Shown here one piece after another: positions 55,813-64,000 of a stretch of 64,000 nt of DNA. Under the pieces are notes generated by a model. It worked only from the letters and a program-made list of their open reading frames with translations, ran no database searches and was not told the DNA's origin. The position numbers were made by a program, and so were the translations under genes. Source of the stretch: Alphaproteobacteria bacterium (GTDB lineage Bacteria; Pseudomonadota; Alphaproteobacteria; Micropepsales; Micropepsaceae). Every line of letters starts with the position of its first letter. Position 1 is the first letter of the stretch. The DNA lies in the NCBI GenBank assembly GCA_019241645.1, contig JAFAWQ010000003.1, forward strand, positions 1 through 64,000. The letters run 5' to 3'.

Positions 55813-56325
55813 TCAGGTGTTTTTCAGCGGTTGGCGCGCCGAGCGCCAGACGGCCACGGGCTCTGCCGATTTCGGCGCGGAATGATTGCCGTTCTGTGCC
55901 GGTTCGGATGTATCCAGCCAACGTCCAAGGTTATGTTTCAGCCAGAATCGAAGCCGCTTGAGAAGAGTCGGCCGGGTAATGATCACATACACCTTGCGGA
56001 CGTCTTCGGAGATTTCCCAGACTCCGGCGGAGTTTGCCGGGAACCAGATCGAATCGCCGGCCCGGATATCGATGGGCTCCCCGTCGGTCGGAACGAAGCG
56101 CGCGCTGCCGCTGATGAAGTGCGCGAATTCTTCCTCCATGATGGTGCGCTGCCAACGCCCCGGCGAGCATTCCCAGATGCCCATGCTGTCTATGCCCGGG
56201 ATGTCGTCTATGAACTTTTTGCCGACCAGCGTGGCCGCCGGAAAACTCAGCGGCACTTTGACCGGACCCAACGAGTCCAGGTCAGCCTTGCGGATGGCCG
56301 CAGGTTGCGGAATGAGAATTGCCAT
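55813..56325 (-). CDS. Cupin-domain protein (DUF861 type)
   Basis: This 170-residue protein has one cupin of the cupin_3/DUF861 type (ureidoglycine aminohydrolase-like). Visible features are IMEEEFAHFISGSARFVP, the second motif DIRAGDSIWFPANSAGVWEI, and DVRKVYVIIT. The C-terminal 40 residues are a variable tail. Metal ligands are only partly present, so it may be non-enzymatic. It is divergent from the gamma-glutamyltransferase gene over 66 bases. Confidence 0.82.
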   Translation of the reverse strand: MAILIPQPAAIRKADLDSLGPVKVPLSFPAATLVGKKFIDDIPGIDSMGIWECSPGRWQRTIMEEEFAHFISGSARFVPTDGEPIDIRAGDSIWFPANSAGVWEISEDVRKVYVIITRPTLLKRLRFWLKHNLGRWLDTSEPAQNGNHSAPKSAEPVAVWRSARQPLKNT

Positions 56326-56391
56326 GAATGCCAGCGCTCACAGGCACCCTATGAATGCGATGGCCATTAAAGGATCGGTGACATTAATTTC

Positions 56392-58080
56392 ATGTTAAGG
56401 CCGCTCGTCGCCTTCGTCTTATTGCTTGGGATCGGCTCTGTAGCCGAGGCTAGGGAATTGGTCGCCACCCGGCACATGATCGCGGCCGCCAATCCCTATG
56501 CCAGCCGTGCCGGCCTGGAGATGCTGCGCAAGGGCGGCTCGGCGGTCGATGCCGCCATTGCCGCGCAGATGGTGCTGACTTTGGTCGAACCGGAATCGTC
56601 CGGCATCGGCGGCGGCGCCTTCCTGCTGGTCTACGATGCCAAGCGGAACAAGGTCACGAGCTTCGACGGCCGGGAGACCGCCCCGGCATCCGCCCGACCC
56701 GGCATGTTTCTGGACGCAAGCGGAAATCCCCGCCCGCATATGGAGGCCATTCCCGGCGGGTTGTCCGTTGGAGTTCCTGGCAACGTCGCCGTGCTGGAAT
56801 TGGCGCACAAGAAATATGGCAAGCTCAAATGGGCGGCGCTGTTTCAGCCGGCGATTGCGCTTGCCGGGCGCGGCTTTCCCGTCAGCCGCAAACTCGCCGC
56901 CGAGGTGCGCGAAGAGCCGCAGATGGCGAACATGCCTGACATTCGCAACTATCTGTATCACAAGGACGGCACGCCGGTTCGGCAGGGCGAGATCCTGAAG
57001 AATCCTGAATTCGCGCAAACCATGCGGATAATAGCGCGCGGCGGCGCCAGGGCTTTTTATTCGGGACCGATCGCGCAAGCGATTGTCAACAAGGTGCAAC
57101 ATGCACCGGTGAATCCCGGCGGCATGGCGCTGGTCGATCTGGCCCGCTACCGTGCGGTCGAGCGGCCGCCAGTGTGCGGCACATACCGCAGCCACAAACT
57201 GTGTTCGATGGGACCGCCGAGTTCCGGCGGCGTCGCAGTGCTGCAGATTCTCAGCATGCTGGAACGCTTTTCCTCGTCGCAACTCAAGCCCAACAGTTTG
57301 AGCGAAGTGCATCTCGTCACGCAGGCCGAGCGCCTCGCTTTCGCGGATCGCGCGCAATATCTGGGCGATCCCGATGCTATTCACGTCCCGGTCGCGGGAT
57401 TGCTGGACCGAACCTATCTGTCGCAACGTGCAGCGCTCATCGACCCGAAGCGCGATATGGGACCGGCGCAACCGGGAACGCCGCCGGCCACGAAATCTCC
57501 GTATGCGCCGCAGCGCACGCCGCAGCTGCCGGGCACCAGCCATCTTTCGGTGGTGGACGGTTCTGGCGACGTCGTCTCGATGACCACCACCATCGAATAC
57601 ACCTTCGGCTCGGAGATGATGGCGAAGGGATTCTTCCTCAACAATCAGCTCACCGATTTTTCGTTCGAGCCCATGCGTGACGGCAAGCCCGTGGCGAACG
57701 CGCCGGCGCCGGGCAAGCGGCCGATGAGCGCGATGTCACCCACCATTGTCTTCGGACCGGACGGCAAATTCAAAATCGCGGCTGGCTCGCCGGGCGGACC
57801 GATGATCATCACCTACGTAGCCGAAGCGCTGGTGGGCATGCTGGATGGCAATCTGTCGCCGCAACAGGCCGCCGCGCAACCGCATTTCGCCAATCCGAAC
57901 GGCCCCACAATTCTGGAGAGCGGCACATCGATTGACGCGCTTGCCCCGCAGCTTACCGCGATGGGGCACAACGTCGTCGAACGCGGCCTGGGCAGCGGCT
58001 TGCACATCATCGAACGCGTGCCGGGCGGCTATATCGGCGGCGCCGATCCCCGCCGGGACGGCATCGCGCTCGGCGATTAG
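56392..58080 (+). CDS. ggt: Gamma-glutamyltransferase, periplasmic
   Basis: This enzyme cleaves glutathione and other gamma-glutamyl compounds and has 562 residues. It has a signal peptide (PLVAFVLLLGIGSVAEA). The large-subunit part has HMIAAANPYASRAGLEMLRKGGSAVDAAIAA and ESSGIGGGAFLL. Autoprocessing would occur before nucleophile T382 in LPGTSHLSVVD, and GSPGGPMIITYVAE closes the active site. The small subunit is therefore about 180 residues. A Gly/Ser/Pro-rich loop before T382 is usual. Confidence 0.94.
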   Translation: MLRPLVAFVLLLGIGSVAEARELVATRHMIAAANPYASRAGLEMLRKGGSAVDAAIAAQMVLTLVEPESSGIGGGAFLLVYDAKRNKVTSFDGRETAPASARPGMFLDASGNPRPHMEAIPGGLSVGVPGNVAVLELAHKKYGKLKWAALFQPAIALAGRGFPVSRKLAAEVREEPQMANMPDIRNYLYHKDGTPVRQGEILKNPEFAQTMRIIARGGARAFYSGPIAQAIVNKVQHAPVNPGGMALVDLARYRAVERPPVCGTYRSHKLCSMGPPSSGGVAVLQILSMLERFSSSQLKPNSLSEVHLVTQAERLAFADRAQYLGDPDAIHVPVAGLLDRTYLSQRAALIDPKRDMGPAQPGTPPATKSPYAPQRTPQLPGTSHLSVVDGSGDVVSMTTTIEYTFGSEMMAKGFFLNNQLTDFSFEPMRDGKPVANAPAPGKRPMSAMSPTIVFGPDGKFKIAAGSPGGPMIITYVAEALVGMLDGNLSPQQAAAQPHFANPNGPTILESGTSIDALAPQLTAMGHNVVERGLGSGLHIIERVPGGYIGGADPRRDGIALGD

Positions 58081-58086
58081 CTCCGC

Positions 58087-58734
58087 ATGGCGGCTGATAT
58101 TGATCCCGCGCTCGTAGAAGCTTGGCTTACGGCGCGCTCGATTGCACGCGGCCTTCCTCTGCCGGTGCCCGATCATGGCGGATGGCGTGTCGACACATCG
58201 TCCGACAAGGAAATCCGGCGTTGGGTATTCCCGCAAATGGCGGATGGCTTGCGTGAACTAGCCGACGACATTGTAGAGGCTCGTTATTTCCTTAAGCTGT
58301 GCGGTCTGGCCGAACAACTGATCGCAGCCGTACCGCCGCGCTGGAAGCTGCAGCCTGCCGGCTACCTGATGACGGCAACGGCGTCTTGGTGTGGACCGGT
58401 CGCGAGTCCGGAACCGTACCGGTTGCAGGTCGAACGGCAAGGTGTGGTCACAAGAGTGGTAGCCACTGCTGCTGACGGAAGTATCGCCGCGAGTGGAAAC
58501 GCCGCCGAGACAGCGGATGCTTTTGTCTACGATCGCATCGAAACCGATCCAGCGTACCGCCGCCGTGGCTTGGCGCGCTGCGTCATGGCCGCCTTGGCCG
58601 CAGAGAAGAAATCCAGATCGACGCAGGAAATTCTGGTTGCCACGGAAGAGGGGCAAAAGCTGTACGCCAGGCTAGGCTGGCACGTTTGCTCGCCCTATTC
58701 GACGGTCACAATTCCGCTCCAGCCCGTACCGTAG
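58087..58734 (+). CDS. GNAT family N-acetyltransferase
   Basis: This 215-residue protein has a GNAT domain in its C-terminal half. The acetyl-CoA loop is DPAYRRRGLARCVMAALA, and a typical last strand EEGQKLYARLGWHVCSPYSTV follows. The N-terminal half (PLPVPDHGGWRVDTSSDKEIRRWVF) is common to a poorly characterised GNAT subgroup. It starts 6 bases after ggt, probably co-transcribed. The substrate is unknown. Confidence 0.82.
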   Translation: MAADIDPALVEAWLTARSIARGLPLPVPDHGGWRVDTSSDKEIRRWVFPQMADGLRELADDIVEARYFLKLCGLAEQLIAAVPPRWKLQPAGYLMTATASWCGPVASPEPYRLQVERQGVVTRVVATAADGSIAASGNAAETADAFVYDRIETDPAYRRRGLARCVMAALAAEKKSRSTQEILVATEEGQKLYARLGWHVCSPYSTVTIPLQPVP

Positions 58735-58751
58735 CGGCCCACTGATCGTTC

Positions 58752-58875
58752 TATCCTCCCCCGTTTACGGGGGAAGTGGATCGCCGCGCAGCGGCGAGAC
58801 GGTAGGGGAATGGCGCAAGACCCCCTTCCGCCTCGCACGAGAACGCGTGCTCGGCACCTCCCCCGCAAGAGGAGA
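58752..58875. repeat. Dispersed palindromic-ended repeat, copy 2 (inverted)
   Basis: This is the reverse complement of the element at 5481-5611. It opens tatcctcccccgtttacggg (copy 1 ends with the complement of this), continues gcgagacggtagggg and ttccgcctcgca, and closes cacctcccccgcaagagg. The inner hairpin differs (cgccgcgcagcggcg against the looser arm in copy 1). It lies between convergent genes, the acetyltransferase and tam. Confidence 0.85.
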
Positions 58876-58887
58876 ACGTCGAACAGA

Positions 58888-59649
58888 TCACTTCAGCGCC
58901 ACCACAAAGAGTCGGCGGAACGGAAAGAGCGTCTTTCCGTCGGCGCGGCGGGGATAGGCATCGCGCAAGCGCGCGCGATACTGCGCGATGAAATCCTCGC
59001 GCTCATCCGCACCGAGCGGCTGCACAAAGGGACGCAAGCCGGTGCCGCTCACCCATGTCAGCACCGGATCGTCACCATCCAGCACGTGAAGATAAGTCGT
59101 TTCCCAGATGTCGACTGACACCGCAAGCGGCGCGAGAATGTCGAAATACACATCCGGCGACAGCACGTTCACCTGTCGCGCACCGACGAGTTTGATTGAC
59201 CACGGACCGTTTCCGGCAACCTCGCGCATCAGCACGTGCGACGGCGCATCGAAATTCCGCGGCATCTGAAACGCGAGTGCGCCGCCATCGGCAACAAAGC
59301 CCATCAGACGCGGCAGCAGGATGTGCTGAGTGGGAATCCAGTGCAATGTCGCATTCGAAAAGATGACATCGTAGCGCGCCTTGGGACTCCACGATTCCAC
59401 ATCGCCTTCGACCCAGTTCGCACGAACTCCTGACATGCGTGCCTTGGCAAGCATCTCCGGCGAAGACTCCAATCCTTCGATCTTTGCTCTCGGCCAGCGT
59501 GCGGCAAGCAACGCCATGGAGTTCCCGGGGCCGCAGCCGAGATCGATCACCCGCGCAGGCGCGCTCAAGGGAACACGCGCCAGCAATTCCATCGCCGGCC
59601 GCGTGCGCTCGCTGGCAAACTTCATGTAGATGTCCGGATCCCAGCTCAC
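58888..59649 (-). CDS. tam: Trans-aconitate 2-methyltransferase
   Basis: This SAM-dependent methyltransferase has 253 residues. It opens MSWDPDIYMKFASERTRPAMELLARVP, followed by SAM motif IDLGCGPGNSMALLAARWP. The family-specific DVIFSNATLHWIPTQHILLPRLM, VWETTYLHVLDG-like and VSGTGLRPFVQPL blocks match Tam. It methylates trans-aconitate, an inhibitor formed from cis-aconitate. The start overlaps the stop of the histidine kinase gene (ATGA at 59646-59649). Confidence 0.92.
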   Translation of the reverse strand: MSWDPDIYMKFASERTRPAMELLARVPLSAPARVIDLGCGPGNSMALLAARWPRAKIEGLESSPEMLAKARMSGVRANWVEGDVESWSPKARYDVIFSNATLHWIPTQHILLPRLMGFVADGGALAFQMPRNFDAPSHVLMREVAGNGPWSIKLVGARQVNVLSPDVYFDILAPLAVSVDIWETTYLHVLDGDDPVLTWVSGTGLRPFVQPLGADEREDFIAQYRARLRDAYPRRADGKTLFPFRRLFVVALK

Positions 59650-61079
59650 TGCGGTTCCCGGTCCGGAATTTCGACCCGAAAGGTCGTGCCTTGCGGGCCG
59701 GTGGCGATCAGCGAGACGTCTCCGCCATGCGCGCGCGCGAGTTCACGCGCAATCACGAGGCCAAGTCCCGAGCCGCCGGGGCGGGCGCTGCCGGCGAAGG
59801 GCTGAAACAGCCGCTCGCGAACCTTGTCGGGAATGCCAGGTCCATTGTCCGCGACGTGGATCAGCACGCGGCGGCCATTACGCGAAGCGGAGAGGCGAAT
59901 TTCTCCCGCCGTCTTTCCATTCACCGCGTCTCCGGCGTTGCGCAGCAGATTCAGCACAATGCGGTAGAGCTGCTGGGGGTCCGCATCGATCTGCAATTCC
60001 GGCGGGACCTCATCGGCCAGCGCGATCGCCGTTTGGCCGGAATGTTCGGCGAGCGCCGCCTCGCCCGCCTCATCCAGCAATGGCTTGAGTGCCATCATTT
60101 TGCGCTCGGGCGGATGCTCTTCGGCGCGTCCGTAACGCAAGGTGTTGGTGGCGAGTGCCACGGCGTGGTCGATGGCGCCGATCAGGCGCGGCGCAAGCCG
60201 CTTTACGACCGGGTCCTCGCTCGCGGCAAGCCGGTCGGATGCGAGTTGCGCGCTGGAAAGAATGTTCCGCAAATCGTGCTGGATTTTCGCGACCGCGGTG
60301 CCCAGTGCCGCGAGCCGGGCCCGGTGCTGAAGCGAGCCGTAGAGTTCGGTTTGCATGGTGGCGAGCTCGCGTTCCGCGATGCCGATTTCGTCTTGGCGCG
60401 CCGACGGTACCACGATGCGGCTGGCATCTTCCGGATTTTCCCGGAATGCGATCATCGCCCGGGTGACGCGCGCCATCGGCCGCACCAGCACGAAATACAG
60501 GCTGAGGAACACCAGCAGTGCGGTGACCGCGGATAGCAGCAAGGCGAGTAGAGCTGTTTGCACGGCATAACGCGCCAAGGCCTGATGGATCGATTGTTCG
60601 CCGAGGATAATGTCGACACCCTGCGCGCCTTTGATCCCGGTAGGCGCCATCACGCGCAGAGTGCGATCGCCACCGCGCAGCAGGCAATCCAGTCCATAAT
60701 AGATTTGCTTAAGGGCATTGTCGTTTCGCAGGTCGATGATGAAATCGATGCGGCGGGGAACTTGCGTGACAAGAAAGAGTTCGTGCTCCTCCGGCCGGCG
60801 CAAAACGACAGCGCTGGCATCGGCACGCTTCAAAAGCTGCTCGCGCAGTTTGGTGGACAGCCGCTCTCCCGCGGCCTCGGTCAGTGGCAGGATGGCGAGC
60901 TCGGCCGATTCGACATGACTCTGTAGGAGTGCGTGATGGTAGCGACCCACTGAGGGTCCGAAAATGACGGCTTCGGTCAGCAGCACATAAAACAGGGTAA
61001 GAAGCAGAAGGCGGCCCGAAAGACTTTGCGCCACGAGCCGCCAGGCGCTGCGCATCCAGTTGCGAACCGATCCCGACAT
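59646..61079 (-). CDS. Membrane-bound sensor histidine kinase
   Basis: This sensor kinase has 477 residues. TM1 is at about 23-40 (LLLLTLFYVLLTEAVIFG) and a periplasmic domain spans about 41-170. TM2 is near 175-198 (LLALLLSAVTALLVFLSLYF), followed by a HAMP-like segment. The phosphoacceptor H268 lies in KIQHDLRNILSS. The ATPase domain has N-box NLLRNAGDAV, G1 DNGPGIP and G2 GGSGLGLVIAREL. No response regulator gene is adjacent, so its partner is elsewhere. It is coupled to tam. Confidence 0.92.
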   Translation of the reverse strand: MSGSVRNWMRSAWRLVAQSLSGRLLLLTLFYVLLTEAVIFGPSVGRYHHALLQSHVESAELAILPLTEAAGERLSTKLREQLLKRADASAVVLRRPEEHELFLVTQVPRRIDFIIDLRNDNALKQIYYGLDCLLRGGDRTLRVMAPTGIKGAQGVDIILGEQSIHQALARYAVQTALLALLLSAVTALLVFLSLYFVLVRPMARVTRAMIAFRENPEDASRIVVPSARQDEIGIAERELATMQTELYGSLQHRARLAALGTAVAKIQHDLRNILSSAQLASDRLAASEDPVVKRLAPRLIGAIDHAVALATNTLRYGRAEEHPPERKMMALKPLLDEAGEAALAEHSGQTAIALADEVPPELQIDADPQQLYRIVLNLLRNAGDAVNGKTAGEIRLSASRNGRRVLIHVADNGPGIPDKVRERLFQPFAGSARPGGSGLGLVIARELARAHGGDVSLIATGPQGTTFRVEIPDREPQ

Positions 61080-61144
61080 TTGGGCGCTTAAAGCACGGGC
61101 CGCCGGAGAGATGAAATCTTGCCGTGCTTGCGGGCGGCAGCGGC

Positions 61145-62017
61145 CTAAGCCGGCTCGGTCAGCGCGGCAGCTTTCTTTCTCAGCTGACGGCGCTTGCCGC
61201 GTTGCCTATCGCGCCGGGCGTTTCGGCGATCGCGGGATGCTTCACCGGGTGTTTCGGTGACCGATTTTTCCAGCAAGCGCGCGCGGCACTCCGCATACCA
61301 GGCTTCGTCCCGCTGCTCACAAACCCGCGCAAGAAATTCGCTAAATAGGCCCGCAAGGGCCTGCTGCTGCTCCTCCGTCAACTCGGACTTGTAACGATGC
61401 TGGATGCCCTTGTTCATCTGCGTGGGTGAGCGGTCGAAGGCGTGCGCTTTCACGGCGTTGTGGTCGCAGTTGAGATGCAGAATGCTCTCTATGGCGGAGA
61501 TGGCTTCGTCTGGCGCGAAAGCCGCGGTGTCGTAGTAGAGACGGAGCGAATTCTGCAGCGCGCCCCAAATCCGGAATTGTTCAATCCGCTTGGCTGTCGA
61601 TCGCGCTGCCTGATCCAGTGTCTTGAAGGTTGAGAATGGTTTTCGGCCCTTGCTGCGGGCCCTTGCCCCGGCATCGAGAAGAGACAAGCAGATGTCGCGG
61701 GGGTCGCGGTAGGACGCAATGACCTGAAGCTGCCCCTCCGTCTGCAAAGCCTCGAGCCAGGGAAACAGTGCCACGGGAGCCGCTTCATGGGTCTTCACAG
61801 CCACCTTGCGGTCGGGGCCGATGGTCTCAAGAAGCTGGCGGATGGCGGCTTCGAAAGCCTCCGGATGGCCTTGGGTTCCATAGAGGAAATTCTTGGCCAT
61901 CAGATTGGGACCGGAGAGCGGATCCTGCGGATAGCCCGCGTCCATGAGGACGCCCCGGACCAGTTCGAAGCCCAGCGTGCTGCCCGACTTCGGGATGCCA
62001 TAGCAAAGAACAAGCAT
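61145..62017 (-). CDS. Sulfotransferase family protein
   Basis: This 290-residue PAPS-dependent sulfotransferase-like protein has an N-terminal phosphosulfate loop (VLCYGIPKSGSTLGFELVRG). A second nucleotide-binding region is IASYRDPRDICLSLLDAGARAR. The C-terminus is a highly basic tail (RDRRNARRDRQRGKRRQLRKK). There is no signal peptide. The acceptor is unknown; surface polysaccharide or lipid are possible. It is divergent from rpmH across 118 bases. Confidence 0.8.
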   Translation of the reverse strand: MLVLCYGIPKSGSTLGFELVRGVLMDAGYPQDPLSGPNLMAKNFLYGTQGHPEAFEAAIRQLLETIGPDRKVAVKTHEAAPVALFPWLEALQTEGQLQVIASYRDPRDICLSLLDAGARARSKGRKPFSTFKTLDQAARSTAKRIEQFRIWGALQNSLRLYYDTAAFAPDEAISAIESILHLNCDHNAVKAHAFDRSPTQMNKGIQHRYKSELTEEQQQALAGLFSEFLARVCEQRDEAWYAECRARLLEKSVTETPGEASRDRRNARRDRQRGKRRQLRKKAAALTEPA

Positions 62018-62064
62018 CGCAGGTCTCTAGCGGAGTGCGGAGGATGCAGACAAGGCGCGTAACG

Positions 62065-62093
62065 TTGACAGATGACGGGTCGGTCCCTAGAAG
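62065..62093 (+). promoter_or_regulatory. Candidate sigma-70-type promoter of rpmH
   Basis: TTGACA (62065-62070) is a perfect -35 box. After 17 bases comes TAGAAG (62088-62093), matching the -10 box at 4 of 6 bases. It would start transcription about 35 bases before the rpmH ATG and drive rpmH-rnpA-yidD-yidC. Confidence 0.6.
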
Positions 62094-62135
62094 GCCGCCT
62101 CCCGCGCCGGACGAATTGCCTGAGGAGTATCCGCC

Positions 62136-62270
62136 ATGAAGCGCACCTACCAGCCGAGCCGGCTTGTCCGGAAGCGCCGTCATGGCTTTCGCGCCCGCAT
62201 GGCCACCGCTGGCGGCCGCAAGGTGCTTGCCCGCCGCCGCGCCCATGGCCGGAAAAAGCTCTCGGCCTGA
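62136..62270 (+). CDS. rpmH: 50S ribosomal protein L34
   Basis: This is the 44-residue ribosomal protein L34, opening [20 protein letters not shown] and ending [11 protein letters not shown], the canonical family sequence. A tgaggag ribosome site precedes the ATG. It heads the conserved rpmH-rnpA-yidD-yidC operon. The last 26 bases appear to be shared with the start of rnpA in another frame. Confidence 0.97.
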   Translation: MKRTYQPSRLVRKRRHGFRARMATAGGRKVLARRRAHGRKKLSA

Positions 62271-62673
62271 GCCCGAGTCGACGGCCCCCACCCCAGCTCT
62301 GACCATCGAGCGGCTGAAGCATCGGCCCGATTTCCTGCGCTGCGCGCGGGGCCTTCGAAAGGTAACCCCTTCGTTTGCGCTGGAGGCCGCTCCGACGCCT
62401 GAAAAATTTCTCAAGCCGAATTGCGCCCGTGTGGGCTTCACCGCCACCAGGAAGACTATCGGCGGGGCGGTGCAGCGCAATCGCGCCAAACGGCGATTGC
62501 GCGCGGCGGCGCAGGCCCAGTTTCCCCTTTATGGGATGCCTGGCCATGATTATGTTCTAGTCGCGCGCGCCGGCACCTTGACCCGGCCTTTCGTAGAGCT
62601 TTTGGCGGACCTTGGCGCTTCGCTGAAGGACGTGCAGGAAAAACTCGGCCAGATGCGAATCTTGAGTATATGA
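62245..62673 (+). CDS. rnpA: Ribonuclease P protein component
   Basis: This protein subunit of RNase P has about 142 residues and matures tRNA 5' ends together with the RNA subunit. The core is [18 protein letters not shown], then [26 protein letters not shown] (the RNR motif) and [18 protein letters not shown]. The only ATG that fits is at 62245, inside rpmH; it adds about 18 Pro/Ser-rich residues before the conserved core. A non-ATG start nearer the core (CTG of LTIERL) cannot be excluded. Confidence 0.93.
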   Translation: MAGKSSRPEPESTAPTPALTIERLKHRPDFLRCARGLRKVTPSFALEAAPTPEKFLKPNCARVGFTATRKTIGGAVQRNRAKRRLRAAAQAQFPLYGMPGHDYVLVARAGTLTRPFVELLADLGASLKDVQEKLGQMRILSI

Positions 62674-62924
62674 ATAACGTTCTGCGGCGGTTTGGCATTC
62701 AGCTGCTTCTGGCGCCGATTCACATTTATCGATGGTGCGTCTCCCCGATGTTTCCACCCGCCTGCCGCTTTGCCCCCAGTTGCTCGGAATACGCCGTTGA
62801 CGCGCTGAAGCTGCACGGGCCGGTCAAAGGCCCATGGCTGGCTGCGCGGCGGCTTCTGCGCTGCCATCCGGTGAAATGGCTGGGCGGCGCGTCCGGCTTC
62901 GATCCCGTTCCCCCACCGCGATAG
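62670..62924 (+). CDS. yidD: Membrane protein insertion efficiency factor YidD
   Basis: This YidD protein has 84 residues: [28 protein letters not shown], then [29 protein letters not shown]. The four conserved Cys and the amphipathic N-terminus are present. It helps YidC-dependent membrane insertion. Its start overlaps the rnpA stop (ATGA) and yidC follows 4 bases after its stop. Confidence 0.95.
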   Translation: MNNVLRRFGIQLLLAPIHIYRWCVSPMFPPACRFAPSCSEYAVDALKLHGPVKGPWLAARRLLRCHPVKWLGGASGFDPVPPPR

Positions 62925-62928
62925 GCCG

Positions 62929-64000
62929 ATGGACAATAACCGCAACTTTTTTGTCGCCATCCTGCTGTGTGCCGCCGTCATCTTCGGCTGGCAGTATTTC
63001 GTCGCCGGTCCGCAGATGGCGAAGGAAAAGGCCCATCAGACGCTCCTTGCGAAGCAGAAGGGAGAGGAGGCGCAAACCAAATCCTCCAACCTGCCGAATG
63101 CGGCCGCCAACATTGCCAAAGTGATGTCCCGCAGCGCAGCGTTGCGCGAAGGCGGCCAGCGCATTGTCATCGCCACGCCGTCGGTCAATGGCTCGCTGCG
63201 GCTGAAGGGCGCCCGCTTCGACGACCTTCAGCTGCGCAAATACCGCGAGACGCTCGATCCCAAAAGTCCGGAGATCGTGCTCTTTTCGCCGGAGAGCACG
63301 GCCTTTCCCTACTACACGGTTTTCGGCTGGGCCGCTGGACCCGGGAGCAAGGTCAGAGTGCCGGATGACGCAACGCCATGGACACTGGCGAGCGGAAATG
63401 TGCTCACGCCGGAAACACCGATCACGTTGCGCTGGGACAACGGCCAGGGGCTCACCTTCACGCGCACGATCTCCGTGGACAAACAGTACATGTTCACGAT
63501 CGCGGACACCGTCGCCAATCACGGAGCGGCCGCGGCCGTCCTCTCTCCATATGCTTACGTGTCGCGGAGCAACATTCCGCAGGACACGCACTACATGGCG
63601 CTGCACGAGGGCTTCGTCGGCATTCTGGGCGACGACCTGCAGGATCCAAGCTACTCGGACATGAAGCCGGAGACCCGCGAGAAAAATTTCCACTCCACCG
63701 GCGGCTGGCTTGGCCTCACCGACAAATACTGGATGGCGGCGATCATCCCGCCGCAGAACCAGCAGATCGACGCGAGCTATCGCGCGACCGATCCGGAGGC
63801 GAAGAAGGATTTTCAGGCCAGCTACCACCTGGGGCCGCAAACCGTTGCGCCCGGCGCAAGCGTGAAAGTTACACAACGGCTTTTTGCCGGCGCCAAGGTT
63901 GTTTCCGTGCTGCGCGAATATCAGGACAGATTGAACATTGCCCGTTTCGACTATGCCGTCGATTGGGGTTGGTTCTTCGTCCTCACCCGGCCGATGTTCT
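62929..64000 (+). CDS. yidC: Membrane protein insertase YidC, N-terminal part
   Basis: The first 357 residues of the YidC insertase are in the window; the right edge removes the rest. TM1 (NFFVAILLCAAVIFGWQYFV) is followed by a Lys/Gln-rich linker and the large periplasmic P1 domain. That domain has RIVIATPSVNGSLRLKGARFDDLQLRKY, GWLGLTDKYWMAAIIPPQ and SYHLGPQTVAPG. The last residues (FDYAVDWGWFFVLTRPMF) lead into TM2. The conserved insertase core would follow outside. Confidence 0.96.
   Translation, partial: MDNNRNFFVAILLCAAVIFGWQYFVAGPQMAKEKAHQTLLAKQKGEEAQTKSSNLPNAAANIAKVMSRSAALREGGQRIVIATPSVNGSLRLKGARFDDLQLRKYRETLDPKSPEIVLFSPESTAFPYYTVFGWAAGPGSKVRVPDDATPWTLASGNVLTPETPITLRWDNGQGLTFTRTISVDKQYMFTIADTVANHGAAAAVLSPYAYVSRSNIPQDTHYMALHEGFVGILGDDLQDPSYSDMKPETREKNFHSTGGWLGLTDKYWMAAIIPPQNQQIDASYRATDPEAKKDFQASYHLGPQTVAPGASVKVTQRLFAGAKVVSVLREYQDRLNIARFDYAVDWGWFFVLTRPMF

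Overview
The window is about 64 kb of a GC-rich (roughly 60-65% by eye) alphaproteobacterial chromosome, densely coding with many 4-base ATGA/GTGA gene overlaps. The evidence for that origin is gene order. The run parB-parA-rsmG-mnmG-mnmE-DUF6489, then rho-hemJ-hemH-hemE, then divergent ppsR-aroE-coaE-dnaQ, secB, a Tim44-like gene and mltA-smr is the cluster that surrounds the replication origin in Caulobacter and relatives. Two near-perfect parS sites lie in it (28271-28286 and 30231-30246). The 232-bp hemE/ppsR gap (47990-48221) is positionally equivalent to the Caulobacter origin. I cannot name the genus.

Layout. 1-2660 (minus): branched-chain 2-oxoacid dehydrogenase genes, with the E2 gene cut by the left edge. 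2748-12159: metabolic and repair genes, including topoisomerase IB, an FAH hydrolase, an M20 peptidase, DUF72, a stand-alone LigD-type polymerase overlapping an ATP-dependent ligase, and a dehydratase/dehydrogenase pair. 12236-21830: mostly envelope and stress genes, including an M13 peptidase, an MFS transporter, a TMEM175-type channel, a hemerythrin protein with an unusual repeat tail, an outer-membrane barrel protein and a Tat-exported epoxide hydrolase. 22304-26002: lepA followed by an AT-richer gene, a frameshifted higA and a nucleotidyltransferase-HEPN module whose HEPN gene is also frameshifted. 26015-31826: the parAB/mnm cluster. 31914-43966: an accessory block sitting between the parAB/mnm cluster and rho. 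It holds a thioredoxin-like protein, a dienelactone hydrolase, two paralogous secreted proteins around DUF3597 and YidB genes, an AAC(3)-I-like acetyltransferase next to a POT transporter, HigBA, VapBC and others. 43977-54736: rho, haem genes, the putative origin, and shikimate/CoA/replication/secretion/cell-wall genes. 54737-62017: adenosine kinase, cupin, gamma-glutamyltransferase, acetyltransferase, methyltransferase plus histidine kinase, and sulfotransferase. 62136-64000: the conserved rpmH-rnpA-yidD-yidC operon, cut by the right edge.

Dispersed repeats recur. A roughly 125-130 bp palindromic-ended element occurs at 5481-5611 and, inverted, at 58752-58875. A second family lies at 25170-25285 with a fragment at 42077-42102. 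A third, small element sits in frame inside the E2 linker at the left edge. No rRNA, tRNA, CRISPR, prophage or transposase gene was seen. All functional names rest on recognising motifs by eye; no database search was run.
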